A model generated the notes under the pieces. The model worked only from the letters and a program-made list of their open reading frames with translations. It made no database searches and was not told the origin of the DNA. This document shows, one piece after another, positions 1 through 7,732 of a DNA stretch of 40,716 nucleotides. Both the position numbers and the translations under genes were made by a program. How positions within the stretch are numbered: position 1 is the stretch's first letter; the number at the start of each line of letters is the position of its first letter. The stretch covers positions 1-40,716 of the forward strand of contig JAJTFB010000084.1 of NCBI GenBank assembly GCA_021300015.1, given 5' to 3'. The stretch comes from Pirellula sp. (GTDB taxonomy: Bacteria > Planctomycetota > Planctomycetia > Pirellulales > Pirellulaceae).

Positions 1-107
1 ATCGAGCCTGAATTAGACTCGCAATGAATTGCCAAAAAAGCATCCTGAGCCTGGGATGGTATCATGAGGTTTACCACAACTTCAGTACACCAACCCCAAG
101 AATCAAG

Positions 108-206
108 ATGCAACGACAGACTATCCTGAATCGCGTTGAAAAGCAAAAGGGCTTCGTCTATTCCAAGGCTCGTTTCAACGAAAATGGGGAACTGGAAGTC
201 GATCAT
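108..206 (+). pseudogene. ISL3-family transposase N-terminal fragment (remnant)
   Basis: An open stretch beginning MQRQTILNRVEKQKGF and running to about ...ENGELEVD looks like the first ~33 residues of ISL3-type transposases, which open with an ILNxVxxxxxFVY segment just before their zinc-finger domain. The expected cysteine cluster does not follow. After about position 206 the reading frame enters the 3' end of the convergent S46 peptidase gene and the similarity stops. I infer a truncated IS remnant lying against the peptidase gene. The family call rests on one short motif, so confidence is low; it could instead be the start of an unrelated small protein. Confidence 0.35.
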
Positions 207-216
207 TGGTCCAACG

Positions 217-2409
217 CTATTTCGAGAGCATCTCTTGGACCAAGTGCTTGGCACCAAAGACCTCTCCGGTGATCCATAACACGTACCGAACGTCGACCCC
301 TATCGATCGGCTGTACCGCTGGTTCCAAGCAAAATCATTGATCGTCGCTTCAAATGCCCGGTCAAAGTTCACTCCGACCAACTCCCCCTTGGAATTGAGA
401 ACAGGACTGCCAGAGTTTCCTCCAGTCGTGTCGGTGCTGTAGAGGAATGCCACCGGAACCGTCTTGAGCCTCGGATGCTCTAGACCTGCGAACCTCTTGG
501 CTCTGGCTGCCTCCAACACGGGCTTGGGGGTGACGAAGGGCTCCTGATCGGTGGTTTTTTCCAACAACCCATCGAGGGTTGTGATCGGTTTTTTGACGAT
601 GGCATCGACCGGCGAATACGCCTCGACCTTTCCTACCGTCAATCGCAATGTCGCATTGGCGTCAGGGAGAAACTCGGAAGCTTCCGCGAGTCGCTGGATT
701 TCAATGAGCGAACCATAAAGCTGATTGAGCTTCCCCTCTCGCTCCTTGTCCTTGTCTCGTTGCTTGACATACGTCGGATACAGATCGGCGATCCATAACA
801 ATGCTGGGTCACCTGAGGCGATGAGCTCTTGAGGGGATTTGTTGAAGCAACTGATAACGAATTCTAAATCCCCAAGCTTGGTGTTGTCCATAACCGAACT
901 GGCAAGCTTGTTGAGCCCTTCGCTCGAGTTCAAGACACGAGCCACCGGTTCGATATCTTGGGCACCAGGGGTCGATTGCAGCAAATCGAGCATCCCCTGG
1001 AGCATCCTTGCATCGGTGGCTTGGTCTCGGTCACCGACGTCGAGCTTGATCTGCTGGGTGCTTTGCGCCCAGTTCCGATCCATGTAAGGTGCTTCTCGCT
1101 CCAGATCGGGCTTGGCCCTTTCGGTGGCCGAATCGTAGAGAGCAAACGCTATCGCCAGAGCTCTCGGTGCCGTTCGCAATTCCCGAAGGTAGGTTTCCAA
1201 AGTCCCCTTCTTGGACATCTCCGAATAGACCATGTCGATTTGATCGAGGAGCGTGGCATACTTGGAGTACTTCGCCGGATCGCTAGCGATGAAAGCTTTG
1301 AGCTTGGTTTCCCGATCGGCCCTTAGCTGTTGGATCTTGGCCCGTTGGAGTCCGATGAGTTGTCCTCGGGATCGTTTTTCGACATTGGCAAGAGATTTGA
1401 TCCGCGTGGAGTGTTTGATCGCCACGGCGCGGTCTTTGGCTCCGGCCTTCTCCATTTCGGCGATCTGCCAACTGTAGAGCGAGACAATCAGCGGTAGGCG
1501 TACATTCTGCTCGTATTGGATGAAGCTTTCGGTCCGGTTTCGGACGGTCCTGCCCGGATACCCGAGCAAAAAGACGGTGTCCCCTTCATCGATCCCCTTG
1601 GGCTGAACCTTCAACGGTCGCTTGGGCACATATGGAACATTGTTTGGAGAGTATTCGGCGGGCTTTCCATCTGGAGCAGTGTAAGCTCGCATAAAAGAGT
1701 AGTCGCCGGTGTGTCGAGGCCATTCCCAATTGTCGAGTTCCCCGCCAAAGGCACCGATGCTGATCGGAGGAGCAAAAACCAATCGGACATCTTTAAGATA
1801 GGTGTAGAGAAAAAGAACATAGGTCTTTCCGACGAACATTTCTGCGACCTCAGCCCGCATCCCTGGATTGTCTTTTTCCGCTTGGATTTCGAGTTCCTTC
1901 TTTCGTCGATCGATCGCCTTGGTCCGATCGCTGTAACCCATTTCGGGGCTAGTTGCCGAGAGGACCTCGGCCGAGACGTCCGCGTAGGACTCGGTGATGC
2001 GGACGGTGTAGTTGGGGGCTGGAACTTCTTCGGCTAGCGTTTGGGCGATGAATCCATCATTCAGCAGATCGCGTTCAGGGGTACTAGCTTTTTGAATCGC
2101 GTCAAATGCGCAGTGATGGTTGGTGATGATCAGTCCGGCGTTCGATACGAACGAACCGGTGCAACCGTTGACGCGGCAAATGCCATCGACAATGCTTTTG
2201 GCTTGGGGATTGAAGATCTCATCGGCGGTAAGTTCGATGCCTCGGTTTTTTAGCCCGATGTTGGCCAGTTCGCTGATCGGGAACATCCCTTCGTCGCCGC
2301 GGGCCGGAGCCAGTAGCCCCACGAAGCACACGAGGCTCAAGAATCCCGAGCCGGCCCGGGTGCAGAGGAAACGCAAGGCGACAAAGAACAAGGAGTAGCA
2401 ATTGGACAT
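217..2409 (-). CDS. Secreted S46-family dipeptidyl-peptidase (DPP11-like)
   Basis: A predicted exported serine exopeptidase that removes dipeptides from peptide N-termini. The 730-residue product fits the usual S46 length (~720). The ATG at 2409 is chosen because it begins a signal peptide (hydrophobic stretch ending near LLAPARG, residues ~22-38); upstream in-frame codons would run into fabF. The chymotrypsin-like triad is visible: His in TNHHC (residue ~99), Asp in WPRHTGDYSF (~236) and Ser in GGNSGSPV (~666). Eighteen residues after that serine, in VGVNFDR, lies an Arg (~684). In the Porphyromonas enzymes an Arg at this spacing marks DPP11 (acidic P1 preference) and Gly marks DPP7, so cleavage after Asp/Glu is inferred. 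It is the last gene after acpP-fabF on the same strand, 80 bp from fabF, with no obvious functional link. Confidence 0.88.
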   Translation of the reverse strand: MSNCYSLFFVALRFLCTRAGSGFLSLVCFVGLLAPARGDEGMFPISELANIGLKNRGIELTADEIFNPQAKSIVDGICRVNGCTGSFVSNAGLIITNHHCAFDAIQKASTPERDLLNDGFIAQTLAEEVPAPNYTVRITESYADVSAEVLSATSPEMGYSDRTKAIDRRKKELEIQAEKDNPGMRAEVAEMFVGKTYVLFLYTYLKDVRLVFAPPISIGAFGGELDNWEWPRHTGDYSFMRAYTAPDGKPAEYSPNNVPYVPKRPLKVQPKGIDEGDTVFLLGYPGRTVRNRTESFIQYEQNVRLPLIVSLYSWQIAEMEKAGAKDRAVAIKHSTRIKSLANVEKRSRGQLIGLQRAKIQQLRADRETKLKAFIASDPAKYSKYATLLDQIDMVYSEMSKKGTLETYLRELRTAPRALAIAFALYDSATERAKPDLEREAPYMDRNWAQSTQQIKLDVGDRDQATDARMLQGMLDLLQSTPGAQDIEPVARVLNSSEGLNKLASSVMDNTKLGDLEFVISCFNKSPQELIASGDPALLWIADLYPTYVKQRDKDKEREGKLNQLYGSLIEIQRLAEASEFLPDANATLRLTVGKVEAYSPVDAIVKKPITTLDGLLEKTTDQEPFVTPKPVLEAARAKRFAGLEHPRLKTVPVAFLYSTDTTGGNSGSPVLNSKGELVGVNFDRAFEATINDFAWNQRYSRSIGVDVRYVLWITGEVFGAKHLVQEMLSK

Positions 2410-2489
2410 GGCGATCCTCGAAAGATGCAAAGAACCAGCTTGGAGCGAAGCGACCCTGAGCCCATTGTGGGCTAAAAGCGCGATTCTCG

Positions 2490-3725
2490 CTAGAGTTTCC
2501 CGCAGATCAAGGTGGCATTGTGTCCACCGAACCCAAAGCTGTTGTTCATCGCATAGCGGATTTTGCGATTGCGGGGAACCAGTGGTGTGTAGTCCAGGTC
2601 GCAATTGGGGTCTGGGGTTTCGAGATTGATCGTCGGAGGGACGATGTCGTAGAAACAGCTTAGGATCGAAAGGATCATCTCGATCCCACCGCTGGCCCCC
2701 AGAGCGTGTCCGAGGTGTCCTTTGGTGCTCGAAAGGGCAACACTGCGGGCCGATTCACCGAAGACATTCTTCACGGCGACGGTCTCAGCTTTGTCTCCAA
2801 GAGGAGTGCTCGTGCCGTGCGCGTTGATGTAGTCGATTTCGGATGGATCGAGTTTCGCGTCGGTCAAGGCGTTGCTCATGGCCATCGATGCTCCACGGCC
2901 TTGTTCGTCCGGAGCGGTGATATGCCCGGCATCGCAAGAACCTCCGTAACCGAGGATTTCGGCATAAATCTTTGCGCCCCGGGCCTTAGCATGTTCTAGC
3001 TCTTCGAAGACCAAGATGCCTGCGCCTTCGCTGAGCACAAAGCCGTCGCGATCGGCGTCGAAAGGACGGCTAGCTTTTTCGGGCTCGTCGTTGCGGGTCG
3101 AAAGGGCCTTCATGTTGGCAAAGCCAGCGACTCCCATATGAGTGATGGCCGCTTCGGTTCCACCGGTGACCATGACCTCCGCCTCGCCGGTACGAATGCA
3201 CTTGAGCGCATCGCCCATGGCGTTATTGCTCGAGGCGCAAGCCGTAGCGATGGCAAAGTTAGGGCCTTTCAGGCCGTACTGAATCGCGAGGTTGCCCCCC
3301 GCAGCGTTGAGCATCATCTTGGGGATGGTAAACGGGCTGACGCGATCGGGTCCCTTGGTGTGCATTCGAAGAATCTGCTCTTCGATCTCGTTGAGTCCGC
3401 CGATCCCCGACCCGACGATCGCGCCGCAACGGTGGGCTTGTTCTTTGGAGAAGTCCAAGCCGGAATCCTTAATGGCGTGGAACGCAGCCCAGATTGCGAA
3501 CAGGGAGAAACGATCTAGACGCTTAGCGTCTTTCGGTTCGCAGGACTCCCCTGGTTCGAAATTGGGAACATCACCACCAAAGCGGACCTTGTGCAGGGTG
3601 GTGTCCAAGATTGTTAGCGGATGGATACCGCTCTTGCCTTCTAGGATTAAGTTCCAAAGCGTAGGAACATCCAAAGCCAAGGGCGTGACACATCCGAGGC
3701 CCGTGACGACGACTCGACGATTCAT
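2490..3725 (-). CDS. fabF: 3-oxoacyl-[acyl-carrier-protein] synthase II
   Basis: A cytoplasmic condensing enzyme of type II fatty-acid synthesis that joins malonyl-ACP to a growing acyl-ACP. The 411-residue length and the N-terminus RRVVVTGLGCVTPL are typical of FabF. The thiolase-fold catalytic set falls at the same residue numbers as in the E. coli enzyme: Cys163 in ATACASSNN, His303 in NAHGTSTP, Lys335 and His340 in STKGHLGHALG. The C-terminal NNSFGFGGHNA loop is present. The gene lies 88 bp downstream of acpP on the same strand, the classic acpP-fabF pair, so co-transcription from the acpP promoter is likely. Confidence 0.97.
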   Translation of the reverse strand: MNRRVVVTGLGCVTPLALDVPTLWNLILEGKSGIHPLTILDTTLHKVRFGGDVPNFEPGESCEPKDAKRLDRFSLFAIWAAFHAIKDSGLDFSKEQAHRCGAIVGSGIGGLNEIEEQILRMHTKGPDRVSPFTIPKMMLNAAGGNLAIQYGLKGPNFAIATACASSNNAMGDALKCIRTGEAEVMVTGGTEAAITHMGVAGFANMKALSTRNDEPEKASRPFDADRDGFVLSEGAGILVFEELEHAKARGAKIYAEILGYGGSCDAGHITAPDEQGRGASMAMSNALTDAKLDPSEIDYINAHGTSTPLGDKAETVAVKNVFGESARSVALSSTKGHLGHALGASGGIEMILSILSCFYDIVPPTINLETPDPNCDLDYTPLVPRNRKIRYAMNNSFGFGGHNATLICGKL

Positions 3726-3813
3726 GCAACTGCTATCTGAAGAATCAGGGGGTTGCCCAACGACTCAGTTGAGCAAACCCTTGTGACTGAAGATATGGTG
3801 CGAAAGCTACCGC

Positions 3814-4047
3814 TTAGGATTGCTTATCGATGTAATCGATGGCTTCGCCGACGCGCTGAATCTTTTCAGCAGCGTCCTGAGGAATATCGATATCGAATTC
3901 CTCTTCGAACTCCATCACTAGTTCCACTGTGTCGAGCGAGTCGGCACCTAGGTCATTGACGAAGTGCGTATCACGAGTGATCTTGTCTTTCTCGACACCG
4001 AGTTGTTCGGCAACGATATCAATGACTCGTTCCTGAGTTGATGCCAT
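3814..4047 (-). CDS. acpP: Acyl carrier protein
   Basis: A small acidic 77-residue carrier of acyl chains in fatty-acid synthesis. It has the canonical [17 protein letters not shown] helix-II segment, with Ser37 of the DSLD motif as the 4'-phosphopantetheine attachment site. The acidic [11 protein letters not shown] stretch that recognises partner enzymes is also present. The ATG at 4047 has an AGGGGA ribosome-binding site about 11 nt upstream. It is first in the acpP-fabF unit, with a good promoter and a stable stem-loop in its leader (separate entries). Length, motif and neighbour all agree. Confidence 0.97.
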   Translation of the reverse strand: MASTQERVIDIVAEQLGVEKDKITRDTHFVNDLGADSLDTVELVMEFEEEFDIDIPQDAAEKIQRVGEAIDYIDKQS

Positions 4048-4085
4048 AGTCGGGAAATCCCCTTCAACGAAACTGAAATCTGTTA

Positions 4086-4119
4086 AACAAAAAACCTAGC
4101 CGACAGCGTCGTCGGCAGG
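4086..4119 (-). terminator. Terminator-like stem-loop in the acpP leader
   Basis: Read on the minus strand, CCTGCCGAC pairs with GTCGGC(T)AGG around a six-base loop (one bulged T) and is followed at once by six Ts, then GTTT. This has the form of a rho-independent terminator. It lies only ~40 bp before the acpP ATG, and the predicted acpP transcription start falls at its upstream edge. It may stop read-through from the lipoprotein gene, form a protective 5' stem on acpP mRNA, or act as an attenuator. Confidence 0.55.
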
Positions 4120-4125
4120 TGACAA

Positions 4126-4155
4126 AAGATAGAGGATTGCGGTAAAACCGGTCAA
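4126..4155 (-). promoter_or_regulatory. Sigma-70-type promoter for acpP-fabF
   Basis: On the minus strand, TTGACC (4155-4150) is followed after 18 bp by TATCTT (4131-4126), close to the TTGACA/TATAAT consensus. Transcription would start near 4119, about 70 nt before the acpP ATG. No better candidate was seen between the lipoprotein gene and acpP. Confidence 0.5.
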
Positions 4156-4300
4156 GCCAGAATGACCGAATCGACCTAGAATCCGAGCCGGTTTCCTCTG
4201 GTTTCCCAAAAGACTCCTTGGCCTTGTGTTTTAGCTGGTTCCTGCCGTTTGACCCAAAATTTTAACGCCAAACCGCAGGAACAGGGTGTTTCCTTCAAGC

Positions 4301-4318
4301 AAAACAGCCCCTCGGCTG
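4301..4318 (-). terminator. Short intrinsic terminator after the lipoprotein gene
   Basis: On the minus strand, CAGCC and GGCTG pair across a short loop and are followed by TTTT, about 28 bp beyond the lipoprotein stop codon. A second overlapping hairpin (GGCTGA/TCAGCC, 4314-4330) sits just upstream. The U-tract is short, so efficiency is uncertain. Confidence 0.4.
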
Positions 4319-4345
4319 AAAAAATCAGCCCCATCGAGCCGCAAA

Positions 4346-5215
4346 TTAGCGGGGTCCAAGCGGCGGAAGGCCAGCCGCTGGGGCCGGTGGCAAAGCCGAT
4401 GGGAAACCCGAACCTGAACTTGGCGGCAACGGTGGCAAACCTGCGTTGGCTGGCGGAAGAGCTGGGATGCCCCCAGGAATTCCCTGGTTAGCTGCCGGAA
4501 CCCCCGCGTTGGGTGCCGGAAGTGCCGGAATGTTGGCCGGTGGGGCTGGAGACTGGGTATTGCTGTTGGGAACTGCGGCCGTCCGTTCGCCGGTCGACTC
4601 GGCAGCGACTTCGGTTAGATTTTCGAAATTCACGACCTGGACTTCTTCTCCCTCAGTGTGCGTGTCGACGGCCATCTCGCAGATGCGCCATCCATCGACT
4701 TCTTTGATCAGTGCCCAGACGACTTCGTACTCACTCCCAGGCATACCGGAAGCCCCCGGCTCGAGCCAATTGCTCGAGACGAGCATGACGTTCGGATCCT
4801 TGGGATCAATCATCTGTGCCTTACCGATTTCGAATGCGGCGTTGGGGGATCCGATCGGGGAGATCTCGAGTCCCTTGGATTTGATTTCTTGACGAGCCCG
4901 GGTCGATAAAAGCGACTCGATGATCTGGGCGTTGCTGGTTCGCATTCCTTCAAGGAACGCTCCGACGACCTCTTCAGGACGCGTAGGATTCTTCAGGTTC
5001 AGCGAGCTCAGCGGGACCATTTCCTCGGAAGGCAAGCCGGACTGTTGCGAACCGTTGGCATTGGTATTCGAAGCGATCGGGGTACCGGCAGCGTTGGCTC
5101 GATCGCCCGATGGATTCGTTGGGTTGGATTGGGCGACTTGATCTTTCTTGCCAGAGTCACATCCGACTTGGCCAAGTACAGCGGCGAGGGTTGCCGTCCA
5201 AATGAAACGCTTCAT
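4346..5215 (-). CDS. Predicted lipoprotein with Pro/Gly/Ala-rich tail
   Basis: A 289-residue protein of unknown function. The ATG at 5215 is chosen because an AGAGGA ribosome-binding site lies just upstream and the N-terminus MKRFIWTATLAAVLGQVGC is a lipoprotein-like signal ending at a Cys (residue ~19). The linker that follows is Asn/Ser/Gly-rich. The central ~120 residues form a compact globular part containing FLEGMRTSNAQIIESLLS and, later, a strand pattern ending VDGWRICEMAV, similar in layout to small NTF2-like or DUF-type stress domains, although I cannot name the family. The last ~75 residues are low-complexity, with repeated PALPAPNAG/GLPPLPP patterns. It is transcribed away from the TPR lipoprotein gene across a 262-bp divergent region. 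Confidence 0.8.
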   Translation of the reverse strand: MKRFIWTATLAAVLGQVGCDSGKKDQVAQSNPTNPSGDRANAAGTPIASNTNANGSQQSGLPSEEMVPLSSLNLKNPTRPEEVVGAFLEGMRTSNAQIIESLLSTRARQEIKSKGLEISPIGSPNAAFEIGKAQMIDPKDPNVMLVSSNWLEPGASGMPGSEYEVVWALIKEVDGWRICEMAVDTHTEGEEVQVVNFENLTEVAAESTGERTAAVPNSNTQSPAPPANIPALPAPNAGVPAANQGIPGGIPALPPANAGLPPLPPSSGSGFPSALPPAPAAGLPPLGPR

Positions 5216-5477
5216 GAGCTGGTATTTCCTCTGAGGAATCTTAGAAGGGTAGGATCTTGGAATGGTCCTTGTAGGACGATTGCTCCGGGGCGCACGGGTT
5301 GTCCGTGGAGCCGGATCCAATTGCTAGAAGAGGGGGAATACTTCATCGACGCGATGGGCGTCAAGAGCATTCCTGCAAGTGAACTTGCACGCGATTCGTC
5401 TTGCTACAAGCCAGACCCATTCGATACAGTCGGCGGTACTCGACCGATTTTGGAAATTCCCACCAGGAGCCTATGGG

Positions 5478-6236
5478 ATGCCCACCCTTGTCAAAAACAC
5501 CGAGCATCATGCTCAAGTCCCGTTTGCGACCCGAAAACCAGCCGCATCGAGGCGATTGCTCTTGTGCATTTTCCTCCTGGGAATCGCCACGCTGACGGGC
5601 TGCCAGCTTGGGGCAAAGAACCAAAACTCCCGCGGGGTGGCGATGTACCAACAAGGTCGGTACGCTGAGGCTTTGCAGTATTTCGAGCAGGCTAAGGTGA
5701 CCGACGCGGCCAATCCTGACACGTACTACAACCTTGCTTCGGCTTACCACAAGCTAGGCACCGCGTCGAAAGACCCCAAGATGATCGACAACGCCGAGCG
5801 GATGTACAACACCTGCTTAGAAATGTCTCCAAACCATGTCGATTGCTATCGAGGCTTATCGATCTTGCTCGTCGACAAAGGGCAGCCCGAGAAGGGCTTC
5901 ACGCTCCTGAAGGACTGGGCGATCAAAAACCCAGGATTGTCCGAACCCCGAATCGAACTTGCCAGACTCCATCAAGAGTTCAATCAGAATAAAGTGGCCG
6001 AACAGTATCTAAACGAAGCCATTGCGATGGACCCGAACAACCCTCGCGCTTGGGCCGCTAAAGGTCGTTCGCGGGAGATATCTGGGGATTTGATGATGGC
6101 CGTCCAGAACTACGAAACGAGCTTGGCCCTGAACGCCTCGCAACCGGAACTCTACCAACGCATCGGGGCCTTGAAAGTTCGTCTGAGCCAAAATGTACCG
6201 GTCAACCCCACCGGTCCACCCACGACGACCCGCTAG
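5478..6236 (+). CDS. TPR-repeat lipoprotein
   Basis: A 252-residue protein probably anchored in a membrane on the periplasmic side. The ATG at 5478 is preceded by AGGAG nine nt upstream, which decides the start over an earlier in-frame codon. A basic stretch (RKPAASRR) precedes a hydrophobic segment ending in the lipobox LTGC (Cys ~42). The mature part contains several tetratricopeptide repeats: GVAMYQQGRYAEALQYFEQA, then PDTYYNLASAYHKLG, AERMYNTCLEMSPN and a last copy near NYETSLALNASQPELYQRIG. TPRs usually mediate protein contacts in assembly or transport complexes, but nothing here identifies the partner. The tail is Pro/Thr-rich. It stands alone between the divergent lipoprotein gene and larA, 119 bp before larA. 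Confidence 0.85.
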   Translation: MPTLVKNTEHHAQVPFATRKPAASRRLLLCIFLLGIATLTGCQLGAKNQNSRGVAMYQQGRYAEALQYFEQAKVTDAANPDTYYNLASAYHKLGTASKDPKMIDNAERMYNTCLEMSPNHVDCYRGLSILLVDKGQPEKGFTLLKDWAIKNPGLSEPRIELARLHQEFNQNKVAEQYLNEAIAMDPNNPRAWAAKGRSREISGDLMMAVQNYETSLALNASQPELYQRIGALKVRLSQNVPVNPTGPPTTTR

Positions 6237-6355
6237 GGCGTTTGGGGATTTCAGCGGTATTCGCTGGGAGTAAGTCCGGTTTTCTATTATGATTGTCCCG
6301 GCGTTCGTTGTGATAGTTGTCGGACTCACACCAGCAAAAACAGGAGACGATTGGG

Positions 6356-7666
6356 ATGCTCGATACGGTTGAGATCCGCTACGGAAAAAACGAACTATCG
6401 GTAAGGCTTCCCAAAGGCTGCCAACCGGTGATCGTGCGCAAACCCCCGATGCCGCTGCTGAACGATGCCCCGAGCGCTATCCGCGAGGCCCTTCGCCAAG
6501 GTGTCGCATGCCCCTCGCTCCAAGGCGTTGCGCAAGGATCCTCGAGGGTCTGCATCGTGATTTGCGACATTACCCGCCCGGTCCCCAACGGTCCGATTCT
6601 CCGAGGGATCGTCGAGGAACTCAATGCCGCCGGAGTGGCTAACTCACAGATCACCATCCTGATTGCCACCGGCTTGCACCGCCCAAACCTGGGCAAAGAA
6701 ATGCTCGAAGTCGTCGGCGACGAATGGATCTTCAATCACATCCGTATCGAAAATCACTACGCCCGCGACCTTGCTTGGATGGTCGATCTGGGCAAAACCC
6801 CGACCGATGGGATTCCGGTGCTGCTCAATCGCCATTTGGTCGACGCCGATCTGCGGATCGTCGTCGGGCTGGTCGAACCCCACTTCATGGCCGGCTACTC
6901 CGGTGGTCGCAAAGTCGTCGCTCCGGGCGTGGCCGGTGAAGAGACCATCCGAACTTTCCACAACCACCAGTTCATGGCCAATCCCCTGGCCTGCAACGGC
7001 AACCTCGTCGAAAACCCCTTGCACCGCGGCCAACTCGAAATTCTCGAACTTCTCGGGCCGACCTACGCGGTCAATACGATCATCGATGAACAACGCCAAA
7101 TGAGTTTTGTCAACTTTGGCCATTGCGTCGAGAGCCACCTGCAGAGTGTCCAAGTCGTGCGCAAGTACGCTGAAGTTCCCATCGACCGAAAGTTCGCTAC
7201 GCTGGTGACCAGTGCTGCCGGCTATCCACTGGACAAAACCTACTACCAGACGGTCAAAGGGATGGTCGCTCCCCTTCAGATTTTGGCCGATGGTGGCCAC
7301 ATGATTATCGCCAGCCGCTGCGAGGAAGGACTCGGTTCCCACGAGTATCGCGACTCCCAAACCCAACTCAAAACCCTAGGCGCCGAGGGCTTTATCGAAC
7401 GCATCCGAAGCATGAAGCTTGCCGACATCGACGGCTGGCAAACCCACATGCTTCTTCGACCTCTTTCGATCGGACGAGTCTCCTTGTACAGCGAAGGCAT
7501 CCAGGGCAAGGATCGAGAACTGACCGGGGTCGAAATGATCGATTCGATCGAAAAAGCCATCCAACAGAGCGTCGAGACCTCTGGAGACAAAACCATCGCG
7601 GTCATCCCCGAGGGCCCCTATGTCATCCCAATGCACCAAAGTGCAAACACGGCGCTTCAATCCTAA
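6356..7666 (+). CDS. larA: Nickel-pincer lactate (2-hydroxyacid) racemase, LarA-like
   Basis: A 436-residue cytoplasmic enzyme predicted to interconvert L- and D-lactate or a related 2-hydroxyacid by hydride transfer through the nickel-pincer nucleotide. The ATG at 6356 has AGGAG nine nt upstream; an earlier TTG at 6317 has none. The Lactobacillus plantarum LarA residues recur at nearly the same numbers: D71 and R74 in DITRPVP, H108 in GLHRP, H176 in EPHFMAGYSGG, the cofactor-linked Lys at 186 in GGRKVVAPG, H202 in FHNHQFM, and a late Lys in YYQTVKGM. The cofactor makers LarB, LarC and LarE are not in the window and must be encoded elsewhere. It is followed by a permease and a D-lactate/glycolate-type dehydrogenase. 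Other LarA paralogs act on malate or other hydroxyacids, so the exact substrate is open. Confidence 0.85.
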   Translation: MLDTVEIRYGKNELSVRLPKGCQPVIVRKPPMPLLNDAPSAIREALRQGVACPSLQGVAQGSSRVCIVICDITRPVPNGPILRGIVEELNAAGVANSQITILIATGLHRPNLGKEMLEVVGDEWIFNHIRIENHYARDLAWMVDLGKTPTDGIPVLLNRHLVDADLRIVVGLVEPHFMAGYSGGRKVVAPGVAGEETIRTFHNHQFMANPLACNGNLVENPLHRGQLEILELLGPTYAVNTIIDEQRQMSFVNFGHCVESHLQSVQVVRKYAEVPIDRKFATLVTSAAGYPLDKTYYQTVKGMVAPLQILADGGHMIIASRCEEGLGSHEYRDSQTQLKTLGAEGFIERIRSMKLADIDGWQTHMLLRPLSIGRVSLYSEGIQGKDRELTGVEMIDSIEKAIQQSVETSGDKTIAVIPEGPYVIPMHQSANTALQS

Positions 7667-7732
7667 CTTATAGGAAACAGGCGTGAGCCATTTCGTTGTA
7701 TTCCATTTGATTTTTACTCAAGCAGCTAAACC

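Noticed and set aside
2410-2604. Longer start for the S46 peptidase
   Set aside because: The extension overlaps fabF by more than 100 bp and lacks a signal peptide at its N-terminus; the ATG at 2409 begins one.
4249-4491. 80-codon plus-strand open frame
   Set aside because: It overlaps the 3' end of the minus-strand lipoprotein gene and its terminator hairpins, and the translation has no family-like features.
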